Part shown: positions 12,230 to 23,770 of the stretch, piece by piece | Numbering within the stretch: position 1 is the stretch's first letter | Layout of the letters: each line of letters starts with the position of its first letter | Assembly: GCA_020744425.1 (NCBI GenBank) | Contig: JAGMUV010000001.1 | Location: forward strand, 124,001-188,000 | Source of the DNA: Dactylonectria macrodidyma | Lineage: Eukaryota; Ascomycota; Sordariomycetes; Hypocreales; Nectriaceae | Reading direction: 5' to 3' | DNA length: 64,000 bases | The notes under the pieces: generated by a model | What the model saw: the letters and a program-made list of their open reading frames with translations, nothing else | What the model was told of the DNA's origin: nothing | Database searches by the model: none | Position numbers and translations under genes: made by a program

Positions 12230-13258
12230 ATTCAGACCTATCCCGTATAAGATACGGCTCTATAGCGCCTGCGTGACCTTCTGATTGCGTCCTCCCCTCC
12301 AGGTCGCTGTGGCGCTCAGTCCACCATGAGGTGAACTGTGTAGAGAATCTGTGTCATCACAGCCTGTGAGGCAGTCCCGCAGGCAATTGAGTCGCAAAGG
12401 AAAACAGCCAGTGACAAGGTGCTGTGGTCTAAGTGAAAATTAATAGACTGTTCCGGCTATCGCTTGCCGAGCTTAGCGGACGGTGCTACCAGAATTAATA
12501 GCAATGAGGAGGTTCGTTAGCGGCCATCCCCCGCTGAACCGAGAGTCCTACTACCCGTCCCCGTCCCCGTCCACTCGATCTTAACGAGCTCGACGCACGC
12601 CTGTGTAATATATTCGGATGGCGACAATACCTCATCGCAGGCTCGAACAAATCATCGGGGTCGAGGCCCGGTCGACGAGGCCATGGCCAGAGACTACGTC
12701 GTAAAACAAATGTGGCTCTTTATCCTACAGGGTTCGCTCCCACTTTAGTAAGGCCTAGATGCGGACTTCATGTTCAAGTCAAATGAAGTGCCACGTACTC
12801 CTCCCCGAAGGTAGATAGATGCCTCGTCAGGATTTCTCACCTAGTGAAGCCTTTTAGCATGGCGTGCCCTCTGAGGTCATGAATGCACAAGTGGCATGGT
12901 CCTGCGAAGCCAAAATCTCACATGATTGGAGGCGGAAAGTTCCGCGTCCTTAGGTGTGGCGGCCAAGTTGCCCATCGCACTGGGGATTGGGCATTCCTTG
13001 CCGCGCAATATCACGAAAAAACATTTCCCTCACCATTGGGAGGTGTGGAATGACAGCATCGGCCAAAGCTAAATCACTGGCTTCCCGGACTTTTACTGGG
13101 TACAATGCCCAAACTCGACTTTTATGGCCCTGCTCGCGCGTCCATACCGGCCTCGCACTTCTTCCATTGGAACCTATTGGCTTAATTGCAGGGACGGAGT
13201 GGTGATCTACGAACATACGAATATCCCAACCCATTGCGAGCCTAGAAACAACATCAAA
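12230..13258. other. Intergenic, no gene seen
   Basis: Contains a short CCCGT tandem near 12557 and no coherent coding frame. The last part is presumably the promoter of the ArAE_2-like gene. Confidence 0.5.
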
Positions 13259-16200
13259 ATGGACCCCCCGAGCCAGTCTCCGGAGATGCAGGAACCCGCC
13301 GCTGTCGGTGACGACGTGGAGGAACGTACGCGGCCGGAGCCGAAGCCTACCACATTGAAGCGCTTTATGGGTAAGGTCGGGCTGGATGCTCCCACCTTAA
13401 TCATCATGTTTAAGTCAGATATCAATCCACCTTTTTTGCCCCTTCGGGGACTTCCTATACTAATGCCTTCTTTCTCTCTTCAGAGGCTCTATCCCCCCTA
13501 TCATCGGCATATCGATATACCAATCGCCACCTATTTATACTTACTTTACGACGACGGGCTATCTAATTCCGGTAATCTCCGTCCTTGCTATCGCCATCTT
13601 ACCGCGCGACAGATTTATCCAGAACCTTATCCTGAACCTCCTTGTTATCTGCGTTGGCTCGGCCGTCTCTCTCCTCGCCCTCTGGTCTTCCATCCAAGCA
13701 CGCATTCATACCTCCCCTCCCACATCCCAGGGTACCACAGCTCCACCACCGTATAATTCATCCCAATCGGCCGTCTGCGCAATATGGCTGTTCGCCAATA
13801 TCTGGTTCGCAAACCTTATACGGGCGAAGCTGCCTAGCTTTAGCTTGCCTGTAGTCATATATAGTATCTTAATCAACAATAGCACGACCTCGGGGCCTAT
13901 GATTGCTACGACTGCGGCGGCGGAGGCCTTTGTTAAAGAGCAGCTTCTAGCAATGCTATTTGGCGTAGGACTAGCGGCGGGCGTGTCACTCTTCGTCTTC
14001 CCTATTAGCAGTCGCTTAGTAGTGATCGGGGAGTTTAAGGGGCTCATTGGCCTGCTCAGAAAGGTAGTCGGTCTACAAAAGGAATATCTGGCGGCCTTAG
14101 CAAAAGAGGACGTGTTTGCTATCGAGACGAGAAATGCTAAGGAGCGAGAAGTCTCGCGGAACAAGAAGTTGGAGAAGAAGGCGAAGTTTGAAGCCATGAG
14201 CAAGGGGTGGAAAGCAGCCAAGTGTCTGAAAGAGACAGCTGGGGCAATAAGAGACTTGGCGGGGAAGACACATGGCAATATGACCTATGCGAAGAGAGAT
14301 ATGGCTTGGGGAAAGCTTGACGCGAAAGATCTTGGCGAGACGTTCACGCTAATTCGGAACGTCACGATTCCAATGTGAGTTTGCTATCCCCTGCTTCTAG
14401 AAAGAAACGCGGCTGACGGCCAGTAGAGTGGCGATAAATTCGATTATAGACATGTTGCAGCGAATCGCCGAGCGTCGAAGGTGGAATGCGGACGAGGGCA
14501 CACGAGCGGGGATCGCGGAAATGAATTGGGAGAAGCAAGTGTGGAATGATATCATGAAACAAATCCACACCCCATTCCAGATCCTGGCCGAAGCAATCGA
14601 CCAAGGACTCGAACACACTGGCATCCGCTTGGAGATTCTCCCCAAACCAAAGGCAGGCAAGAAGTCAAGGAACAGCGGATCGGACGATGTCGAGGCCCAT
14701 GGCGACGAGGTCAACCCAGGCGACGAAGGGTTTGCTAGTCTTGTGGATAAGAAAGTCCGGGAATTCTATTCGCAGAAAAGTGAAATCCTCCGGGCCTGCG
14801 CTAGGGAGCGAACCCTAGTTGGGGACGAAACAAAACTCACCCATCCGCAGCACTTGACGCCCGGCGTCGCCATGCCAAGGAACCAGACCCAACTATACGT
14901 GACTATATATATACAACAGCTGATGCATGCGGCTGGAGAAGCCGTCCAGGACCTCGTCGCCTTCGCTGAAGAGAAGGTCAAGGACGGCACAATGAAGCAT
15001 AAACGCTTACTCTTCCCTTCCGAACGCCTGCTATGGAAGTGGTTGACGAGTATCTTCAAAGAACAGAACTCAAGTGCAAAGCAGAGCCCGGATATCCTGG
15101 AGACGAACAAAGTCAATTACGGAGATGGTTACGACCAAAAGAAGGACCTAGAGCATCTTCCTGCCACCAATACCTGGCAACATTTGGGGAATGGGCTTCG
15201 TAAGATCCCTGCAGTCTTAGGATCTAAGGAGTCGGCCTTCGGCTTTCGAGTCGCCTCGGCTACGATGACGATCGGCATCGTGGCATTCTTGGAACAAACC
15301 CAAAAATTCTTCCAAGATCAGAGACTAGATTGGGCAATGATTACCATCGCCCTAGGAATGACAATTAGTAGGTACCTGCGTCCCTTAGAGTTTGACTTCA
15401 ACAAGTACTCACTCTCGACAGCTTCTGGCCAGTCTATTTTCGGCTTCTTCTGTCGAGTCGGGGGCACCTGCCTAGGCATGATCTTCTCACTCATTATCTG
15501 GTATATCGTCGACCAGAAGACTCCCGGTGTTATCGTCTTTTTATGGATTTTTATCTTCATTGAATACTACTTTTTTAAATTTCCCCGGTTTATTACAGCT
15601 GTCATGATGACTATTATTACTCAAATTATTATTCTTGGCTACGAGCTACAGGTCAGACCGCTTGGTGAAGCTCTAGCTACAGAGACGGGACAGCCGTACT
15701 ACCCGTAAGCACTACCTATCCTTTTCCTTCGTCTCCAGATCGCCACAGGCTAATATAATGCTTGTAGAACCTATCTCCTGGCTCCGTATCGGCTCGCTGT
15801 TGTCGCCGGAGGCAGTCTGATTGCGTTCTTCTGGACAATATTCCCTTCTCCTTTAACCGATCGGACTTGGCTTCGACAGGATTTGTCCGCGACCATATAC
15901 CTTCTTGCTAACTATTTCAGCGTCATAATTTTGACGATGCAATCGCAGCTTGAAGGGACCGCAGGCGACATCGGGTCAGGAACGTCGCCTGCTTACCACC
16001 TCTTAAAAGCTCGGCGTAAGATTTTTGGCAAAGTTATGCGTCTCATGTCCTCTATCGAATCTCATGTCGCGTGGCAGCGGTGGGAGCCCACCATAGGCGG
16101 CCGCTTTCCCGTTCAGACATACCAAGAGATCATCATGCGTAGCAAGCGTATCATGGGCTATCTAACGCTGATGAGCTATGCCCTAACACATCCGCCACGA

Positions 16201-16914
16201 ACGCACAAGACGGAGGATTCCGACGATGAGCAAGTTGAAGACCGAGCAGCTGGTGCATCAGATGCCGACGCAGACACGCTAGATAACCGCTGGTGGCGGG
16301 CGCTCGCGGAGGTCCTTCCGGGAGTGGAACCGACGCACCATACCGTCCTGTCGACATTGACCTTGTTGTCAAACGCAATGCTTTCAGGCCAGAGCTTGCC
16401 ACCCTTCCTGCTGCTTCCTCAACCTTACGAGACGATGCGGAGACTGATGCAGCTGCCGAAAGATGACACGGCCGCAGAATCAGATCAAGACGACGATCCG
16501 TTACCTTTCCATCGGGACTTCTCGCATGGACGCGGAAACCCGGGCCTGGCTACAATCGATTTGCGCCAGAAAGCCCCAGATGATGCCGTGGAGAAGTGCA
16601 CCAGACGCGACCCACAACCCCAGAGCAAACAACCAGACATCGCCGGGAACACCGGATTCCTGGACGCACACTTCGAGCTGCGCGGCTTCGCGGAGTTCGT
16701 CGCGGCGCAGGTGTGCAGCACGCTGGTATGCGACGACCTTGAAGGATTGGTGCGAGCGGTGAGCAGGCTGGTAGGCGTCGTGGACTTCAGCTTCCGCGTT
16801 GACGAGGGCGGTAGGGATAGCAGGGCCAGCGAGGCGGTTGTAAAGCCCCTGGTCCAGCGGAGGACAGCTCAGATTGTTGCCACGATGCGTAAGGGGAAGG
16901 CGACTATGGGCTAG
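13259..16914 (+). CDS. ArAE_2 / Bre4-like polytopic membrane protein, 1156 aa
   Basis: Four exons, 13259-13413, 13484-14374, 14427-15704 and 15768-16914, total 3471 nt and join in frame. After an acidic, Pro-rich N-terminus come several membrane helices (residues about 70-210, for example YLIPVISVLAIAIL and LLAMLFGVGLAAGVSLFV), a Lys-rich helical cytosolic stretch, then a second membrane block (VASATMTIGIVAFL, CLGMIFSLIIWYIV, LWIFIFIEYYFF) and a hydrophilic C-terminal tail. This double-block layout matches the fungal ArAE_2_N/DUF2421 family, which includes yeast Bre4 (about 1125 aa, brefeldin A sensitivity). Function is inferred: an aromatic acid exporter-like or ER/Golgi transporter. The substrate is unknown. 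The gene appears intact. Confidence 0.85.
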
Positions 16915-17299
16915 GAGCCTTCATGCTCATGCTGAAATTGTTATACTGCCCAATCTCACCCTCAAGCAAAAGTGGGGAACGTGGTTAAAAATTCATCCTG
17001 AGGAATCGCATTTGCCGTAATGTCAGCGTGGTAGTGCATATGGCAGCTGGCATATTCTAAAAAAGGGAATTGCTTTGACATTTCCCCTTGTCTTTCGGAG
17101 TTTCTAATAGAAATGCGCGCCAGGTGGTGCTTATCTATGTAGGCGCTGCCTCAAGCGCAAGAAAACCCACTTATTAGTATTAACTACCCCATGCCTAGCG
17201 CCACCCAGAATGCTATATAGCATCGGTATTAAGATCAAGAGGAATTTACAAATATAAAGTATATAGCTATAACCTGCGACCCTAATGACTTCACTATTT

Positions 17300-18390
17300 A
17301 TTTGAATAGCTTACTAATAGTAAAGCCATCTAGGACCTTATTCTTCTATTCCTTAGCCCCTAACCTCAATAGGTTACGGATCCATCTTTCCTAATAGACT
17401 GTAAATAAAGGGTTAATATAACTAACGGCTTCTAGGAAATCGAGGGTTAGTCTGATTTCCTTAGAATCAGAAAGTCCTAGGGCTAGGGCTTCTATAAGGA
17501 CCTTCTGCCAGCTTATGACCCAAGTCTCTAGTTTGGTCTGACTAGGGCTCTTGAGGATAGTCTTCATCCATATTAGGACCTCTCTTTCCTAGTCATAGCT
17601 AGTGGGTTTAACCCGGGCCTGTAGGAAGGCTAGCTGCATTGCATATCCTTGGTCTATTAGATAGTCCCCAGATAGCTGCTGATAGTAGCGAGGATGTAAT
17701 CCTCTATAGAAGCTCGGGCCTTAGACTAATCCTTCTACTTTTATAGACTAGTCTTATATCTATCCACTAGGATAGAATAGGACCTAGTCTGATCAAGGGT
17801 TAGGTCTATAAGACTAATAGTATTTGCTTTAATCTCTAAGATTATTAGTAGACTATGCTTATAAAAGATAGGTGTCTTAGCCTTATCTTTAGTTAAGTCT
17901 ATTAGATCCCATATATTTTACTATATAGTATGAGTCTTTAGGATATTAATCCATAATTACTAATTTCTGGGTCTCTAAAGGATAATCTAGGAAGATAAAT
18001 CCGATCTAATTATAAGCTTTATAATAAATAGTAATAGAAGATTTTGCTTAGTTAGTTAATATAAGAGTCCTTAGAGCTAGATATAAAAGTCTAGAAAAGA
18101 GGTCTAGAAAAAGAGTCCTTATAAGACTAGCTAGAGCTAGCAGACCGGGCTTATAACTATTAAACAGAATATAATAGTTAAGACAGCTTAGTAATGATAG
18201 AAGATCTTACTTTCTATCTAACAGAGTGCTCGTAGCGGCTCTATATATAAAGGGTCCCTCATCATCATAGGAGCTATGATAAGGTTTTTCTTAAGACCGG
18301 ATCCAAGGGATCCGGGTCTTCGAGACCGGCTTGCTAGAGATCCGGGCCTTTAAGACCGGGCCGCAGTCTCAATAGCTAATAGATATAGCA
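17300..18390 (-). mobile_element. Decayed, truncated Copia copy related to the intact element at 30.4-36.2 kb
   Basis: The stretch 17420-17700 matches the gag region of the intact element (35130-35410) in the same orientation, with shared blocks such as GGACCTTCTGCCAGCTT. It is AT-enriched and full of stops. It continues through the leader to a primer site (GACCGGGCTTATAAC, 18143-18157) and one LTR. The pol half and the other LTR are missing. Sequence left of about 17300 no longer aligns by eye, so that limit is approximate. Confidence 0.7.
18158..18390 (-). repeat. Degenerate Copia LTR, older subfamily
   Basis: About 233 bp, with the palindromic GGATCC and GGTCTTCGAGACC blocks of the other LTRs and the central CAGCGGCTCTATATATAAA segment shared with the solo LTR at 40724-40952 but not with the young 251-bp LTRs. 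Confidence 0.7.
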
Positions 18391-18427
18391 TAGGGCTTTC
18401 CTAGCATACCTGTTCCATCTGACACAG

Positions 18428-18821
18428 AGAAAGCAGGAAGACATTGACACCCAGTTCGAGAAAACCGTACATCGGGCCCTTGCCCCCCTGGACGAAGAAT
18501 CTACGATCGAGAAACGGGACGTGGATGACTCTTAAAAATCCTTCAGGACGGGTTTGGTTATATCTTGGATCTTATGCAACGCGCTGTTAGTTGTCCTGGT
18601 ATCGACTAACGACTTCCAGTCTCTCGGCATCGCTGTAGGTTGTGTTACATGGTTGCGCAAGGATTTGACTGACGATACATCAGGACGCTTCAGCAAGCCA
18701 GATACCTGGCTACTTCAACTTTCTTCTTTATGCGACTGCAGTCATTGCCACAGTTCGGTTCCTTGGGTTCTTGTGGTTCATGGTGAAAACTTACGTCATG
18801 TACTGGTTTGCAAAAAGGTAG
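18428..18821 (+). pseudogene. C-terminal fragment of a chitin synthase
   Basis: Reading 18428-18634, a 49-bp GT..AG intron (18635-18683) and then 18684-18821 gives the hydrophobic C-terminus of a class I-III type chitin synthase: FEKTVHRALAP, KSFRTGLVISWILCNALLVV, then YFNFLLYATAVIATVRFLGF and YVMYWFAKR with a natural stop. An in-frame TAA at 18533-18535 interrupts it. The catalytic part of the enzyme is missing: immediately upstream lies the decayed Copia LTR, and beyond that unrelated sequence. The family call rests on recognising this conserved tail. Confidence 0.72.
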
Positions 18822-19602
18822 TGCTTGCACATCAACTGGTCTCAGACATCACAGGCTAGTCTCTGTTGTGTTCCATGGTATTGGTTCTGTGTAAAATGCA
18901 AGTATTGTGCAAATAATATGTACTTTGTTCCTGTTGAGGCCAGCCTTTGAGAAGAGACTTTGCCATTGGTAGTGTGCCACTGGTGGTGGCGTTGCCGGTT
19001 TGTTACTCTAGGCTAAACTGCAGGGGAACGACTTAACTATTTTTTGAATTATGTCCTGCCCTGATGTGAGCGAGGAAGTCTCTGTAACTACGCGGCGGCT
19101 TTCGCAAAAAGAAGGAGTTGAGCTATACAGCACGCTTCTGACCAGTAGCCTCGCCCTGGCATCTAAATCGCTCCCAAATAGAGACCTTTCAGAGTAATTC
19201 AGTTGTTGAAATATCATTGTTACATATACTTAGAGATAGGCGAGGATACGCAAAGCGGTCAGAGACGAGAGCTAGCATTCAATCCCATAGCAGTATCTCC
19301 CGGGTCATATATCGCCTGTAATAGCAAGGCACCCCATTCGACAAGGCTGATGGTTTCCATTACGAAGTGATTCTTCATACGACTGATGCATGTCTTGGCT
19401 ACATCTCGGAGTCTCCAATTCTATTAAGCACGGATGCTTTTTTTGGTTGCCTCGAGAGCTGCTTCCCTCGTCTGCCGGACCCGTTTAAAGAGCTCAGCGT
19501 GAATTGCACCGAGAGAGACGTGATTCACCTGAATCGGCTTATCTCTAAAGCAAAACCTCCTGTTAGCACATCCATCGTTCCGCCTACGCCCCCCCAGAGA
19601 GG
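18822..19602. other. No gene supported
   Basis: Short frames occur on both strands (for example 19367-19720 plus) with no motif. The stretch may hold further remnants of neighbouring dead genes. Confidence 0.4.
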
Positions 19603-20097
19603 TCAACCAGGGGGCGTCTTGAAGGTACCGGCGCCGCTAGTAAAGGTTATCAAGGAGGTTTCTGGCGGGTATAAATATTTAGTTCCGATTTTATTAAGCA
19701 GCAAATCCCCGATAAAGTGATATTTGCTGGCCGCGGTACAGTCATTGATCGTAGCATCGCTTGTGGTTATTGGATTGGGAAGTGAACCGGCGGCGGTGAT
19801 GATATAGTCGACTAGATTCGTTATATTGTCAGTCGCTAAATGAAACAGTTTACTTAAGTCTTCTTCTTGGTCACCGGCTAGATCACGCACGTGACCCCGT
19901 ATGCTTGAAGTCAGTTCTGAGTGAGCCGTCTTGAGTCGCTGCAGGCCCGGATCAACGTCTGCCTGGCTACGGCTGGCAATGAAGATCTTAGCGCAGAAAT
20001 CAAAGCTTGCTTCTGCAGCGGCAAAGCCTGTCAGATGGACCGATAGGAAAGGTTCAATAGCAAAAGTCAGCTCTGCATAGGGCCGGATCCGTACCAT
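19603..20097 (-). pseudogene. Possible remnant of a fungal STAND/NLR-type N-terminal domain, 164 codons
   Basis: One open frame reads SVHLTGFAAAEASFDFCAKI, then a charged helical region with an amphipathic heptad pattern and LFHLATDNITNLVDYIITAA. A small hydrophobic helix followed by long amphipathic helices is the pattern of fungal NACHT/STAND N-terminal domains. No NB-ARC/NACHT P-loop follows; the frame ends after TFKTPPG. It could be a decayed fragment or a small unrelated gene. The assignment is by general pattern only. Confidence 0.35.
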
Positions 20098-20699
20098 GGG
20101 TTCCTTTGAACCTAGATAGAGACTTCAAACCTAAATCAACCTCAACAACCTAGATCTTCGGCTTTCGGCGGCTCATAGATTCAAAGGCATCTAAATCAGC
20201 CAGATCCCTAGGATAAATAGCTAGCATTTCCCCCGTCTAGACAGAGAAAAAAGACAAGATCTTCCATCTTCAACAAGCTGTCTCATCCAATCCATCCTGT
20301 CTGATACCCTAGACACCCCAGTAGAAGTCCGACCGTCACAACTTTGGTCTGTTCCAGACCAAAGTGGAGGCCGGGTGGGAGGTTTGTGGGCGCCATGGTT
20401 AATCAAAAAGGGGAAATAATTTCTGAAAGAATGTCCAACAGACATCTGGATCCGATCCCCCACCTACTCTTATCGCTATTTCCACTGGGACAACCCCCAG
20501 GCCCACAATGTCGAATTCTCCGACGGAGCTGGATAATTCAAGGCGTAGGGAGAGCTTGTATGCTTGCATGATGAACTCTGTTTCTTGTTCACACGCCCTG
20601 CTACAGAACGCTGTAAGAAAAGAATTTAACAAGGTAGTAAATCTCATGATAGCGACAAATTCGTCTCCACACCTCGTACCTGTCAGCCATCGCATCACA
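20098..20699. other. Intergenic with one perfect hairpin
   Basis: No gene seen. It contains the inverted repeat at 20341-20365 listed separately. Confidence 0.5.
20341..20365. repeat. Perfect 11-bp inverted repeat with 3-nt loop
   Basis: ACTTTGGTCTG, TTC, CAGACCAAAGT. It could be a hairpin or a palindromic protein-binding site about 335 bp upstream of the SDR relic. Confidence 0.8.
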
Positions 20700-21107
20700 A
20701 TGGGCTCTTGGGCAGGCAAACTTCAAGGGACGAAGGTCGTGGTTGTTGGAGGTTCCTCGGGGTGAGCCCTCTTCCTTTTGCTGGCATTTTGCTTTGATTT
20801 CAACCCGCAAAGCGTTGGTTTCGGTGTTGCAGAGGCGCTGCTTGACGCTGGTGCCGTTGTGACTATCGTATCCTCCTCCCTTGACAAGGTCAAGTCGGCC
20901 GTGCAGAGGCTCAATAACTCCACGGTCAGCGGAGAGGTTGCTGATGTGCATGGCGAGGAAGGTTTCACTAATGTACTGCGCTCGCTAGCATCCGTGGATC
21001 ACATTGTCTTCTCGGGAGTCGACAACATCATCCGGGGGAAGTTGAGCCAAATGAATCTCGATGATGCCGAGGGCCGGCTAACAACATATATATTCATCTT
21101 GATTTAA
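20700..21107 (+). pseudogene. Truncated short-chain dehydrogenase/reductase (SDR)
   Basis: Exons 20700-20761 and 20813-21107 join in frame (intron GTGAGC..AAAG). The product begins MGSWAGKLQGTKVVVVGGSS and continues GVGFGVAEALLDAGA, the Rossmann glycine motif of SDRs, then VADVHGEEG and VDHIVFSGVDN, matching strands 3-4. It ends after 118 residues, before the catalytic Ser/Tyr-x3-Lys region, where normal SDRs have about 240 residues. Downstream sequence does not continue the fold. It may once have belonged with the flavin oxidase and esterase relics that follow. Confidence 0.65.
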
Positions 21108-22194
21108 GCTTCCTGGCCTTAATGGGCTGGAAAGGCTTGATCCTTAGCAACCGTGGAAGCGTTGGGTTTAAAATGCTTAAAGTTGTGAAGGAAACTGTGT
21201 TCTTTTTGACTCTGTGATGGCAGCAACTCGCCCTTGATGGAGCGGACAGCCAGATACTAGAATGTCGATGATGCTGAACACATGTTCGGAGTCAAGTTCT
21301 GGAGAGCAGTCGTCATCGGGAAAGGTGATCAGAGAAAGAAGACCCCCTCCCTTTCTCTCCCACCTCAACTCCCGGGGGTTTCTTGCTCCTGATCTAGATT
21401 ATATCCCTAACCCCCTGACCTCCTGATCCAGCAGCCCAGAAATATGACATTGTTCGACCCCGTGGCTCGATCACCATTACATCTGGCTTAGCAGCAGTCA
21501 AGCCTGCCCAGCTCAGTCTGTGCTTGATAGTATTCAGCTCCATAAACGACCTCGCAATCAGGGGTGCCGTGTCGCCGGGCCAATGCCGCCGCGCCTTGAA
21601 TCTCACCATGTCATCTAGGCTGGTAGATCTCCAAGGGCCCTGCTAAGATAGGGCTGCCGCACATGGACGGGGCAGGACGGAAGAGACGATGCCAACGTTG
21701 TTAGAAGTTAATGCGTCAAACTTTGCGGCAGATGTTAACGCCAGAGGCAAGGCTCCAATCGGCGCGTTGACGTTGAATCGTCAAAAATGAAATCCAAGGC
21801 AGAGACAGAAACACACACAAAAATGTCGGCGGTTGTGAAGGATTGGGGTGAACAAGGGTACCCAAGGTTGCGGCTGTTGAAGCAAACTTGCAGAACATAC
21901 GTACGCACAACCGCTCTGTCTTGTTACCGTGGACAATTTCCAATCCAACGGCGTTTTTCCTCTTCTTCCCCGCACCTCCTCGCCGATCTGAGTGTAAACG
22001 TGGCCCATCTAGGTTGTTTCGGTGGTTCCCTGAAACGTCTGTTGCCGCCGCTCTCATCCCGAGCCCAATGTAATGCACAAGATTCTCAGCGATTTTCGGG
22101 CCTCTGATCCTCAACATATAAAGCTGGTGTCGGTTTGCCCAGCCACTCATCCCCGCCTCATCTTCATCTTTACGGCCTAGCATTCATCGCGCGT
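21108..22194. other. Intergenic, no gene seen
   Basis: Open frames here (for example 21716-22183 minus) have no motifs and non-coding-like composition. It is presumably the former promoter region of the flavin oxidase relic. Confidence 0.45.
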
Positions 22195-23416
22195 TTCAAG
22201 CCTGGCCACTCAATTTCAAGGGCCGAGCCGAGTTCTACCATCTGGCCCCATGATGGACATCGTCGGCGCCGCTCCGCGGACTCGGACGGTTATGAAGCGG
22301 CTCGTGTGGGCAGACAATTCAACCGCCGCTACCCTAACCGGTACCCTGAAGTGGTAGTCAAGGCCAAGACGGAATCTGACATTATCGAAGCTGTCCGACT
22401 GGCTCGCAAAACCGGATCTCGCGTTGCCTTGCGGTCGGGCGGCCACTCATTCCCCGCGTGGGCTGTACGCGACACCTCGATCCTCATCGACCTGGGCAGC
22501 TACCACCAAATCGACGTCGATGAAGAGAAGCAAACCGCACAGGTGTCTCCCAGCACTACTGGAAGGATGCTGGATTTCAAACTGATCTAGGAGTATGGGT
22601 TGATATTTAACAGGGGCCACTGTCCCGATGTTGGCATTGGTGGGCTGCTGCTCCGGTGTGGCATGGGATGGAATTGCCAGGTGCGACGACTTCCGATCCA
22701 GCCGTCTGCAAAGAACCACTGCTAACCAACTGCTTTCTAGAACTGGGGCTGGTCGTATGAACGGCTCTACGTCGCTGACGTGGTCACGGCCGATGGTAGG
22801 CTTGTCCATTGCAACTTGGACGAGAACAGTGACTTGTTCTGGGCTGCCCGCGGAGCCGGACCGGGTATGTCATCGCCTACCTTGCCCTCGCTGCCTCTAG
22901 CCAGTCTCATAATCGGTATTAACCAGAAATCCAGGTTTCCTAGGCGTGGTTACTCGATTCCATCTGCGGCTGCGCCCTGCACCGTGAGTGTTCCGTTCCT
23001 CGGGATACATGTTCCCAGCTCGGCTGTATCAGGAGTCAATCAACTGGGTACTCAAGCTGACCCCAACGTTTGACCAAAGCACCGAGATCAGTGCCGTAGG
23101 CCGTTATTTCCACGACAGTGATGAATTCTGCTTCTCTGTGTTTTTCGTCACAATGAAAGACACCATGGAAGAGGCCCCAGTGGCCCTCTTGTCAGCTCAG
23201 CAGACACGACCGCTAGGAGCAATCCAGGAGTGGTTCTGCAAAGTAGACAGCCTGGCTCAGGAATACAACAATCAAGAGGCCACCTCCGCTGGCAACCGTC
23301 GCTACTGCACCGAGAACGCCTTCATAAAAAACGACGCGGACGTTCTGGCAGTGCTAAAGGACGCTTTCCATACCCTTCCAAGCAGGCAGTCCGCCGTATA
23401 CGTCAGTTACGCATAG
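22195..23416 (+). pseudogene. Berberine-bridge-type FAD oxidase with internal stops
   Basis: The reading shows the FAD-binding (PCMH) core: YPEVVVKAKTESDIIEAV, then VALRSGGHSFPAWAV with the His that covalently holds FAD, then YGLIFNRGHCPDVGIGG and the substrate half (FHLRLRPAP, VFRSSGYMFPARLY). Two likely introns (about 22681-22740 and 22865-22934) keep the frame. In-frame stops fall at TAG 22588-22590 and TGA 22985-22987. A TAG at 23414-23416 cuts the protein before the usual BBE C-terminal segment. Each interrupted stretch resumes in the same frame, so the gene is recently dead rather than misread. Confidence 0.72.
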
Positions 23417-23770
23417 AGCAAGCAGCGCATCGACTGTTTAACACACCGTTCTGAAGCAAAAAGTCCCTTAGAAAGGGGCCAGGTACGTGGCTGTGAGAAG
23501 AGAAGCCTGGAAAACATGCAAACAGCAGGGAGGTTACGGAAACTAGTACCATAACATAACATATTAGGATGCGTTCGGCATCGCAGCCAACGACGCCTGC
23601 GTTACGCACAAGTTGAGTCTCGTCCCACCACTCGACTGTCTTCTTCCTTCGTCATCCTATTTCCAACCGCCTACATTCTGTACCGCCGGTCATTTCGCCC
23701 TCTTCTTGTCCTTTGGCCCAGCTCGGCTATTTGACTGACCCAGTGCAAGGGCCAACATCTGGAAACCGAG
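23417..23770. other. Intergenic, no gene seen
   Basis: Spacer between two same-strand pseudogenes. The pyrimidine-rich second half looks like the former promoter of the esterase gene. Confidence 0.5.

Noticed and set aside
21716..22183. 155-codon minus-strand frame upstream of the flavin oxidase relic
   Set aside because: No motif, no start context, and composition like non-coding DNA.
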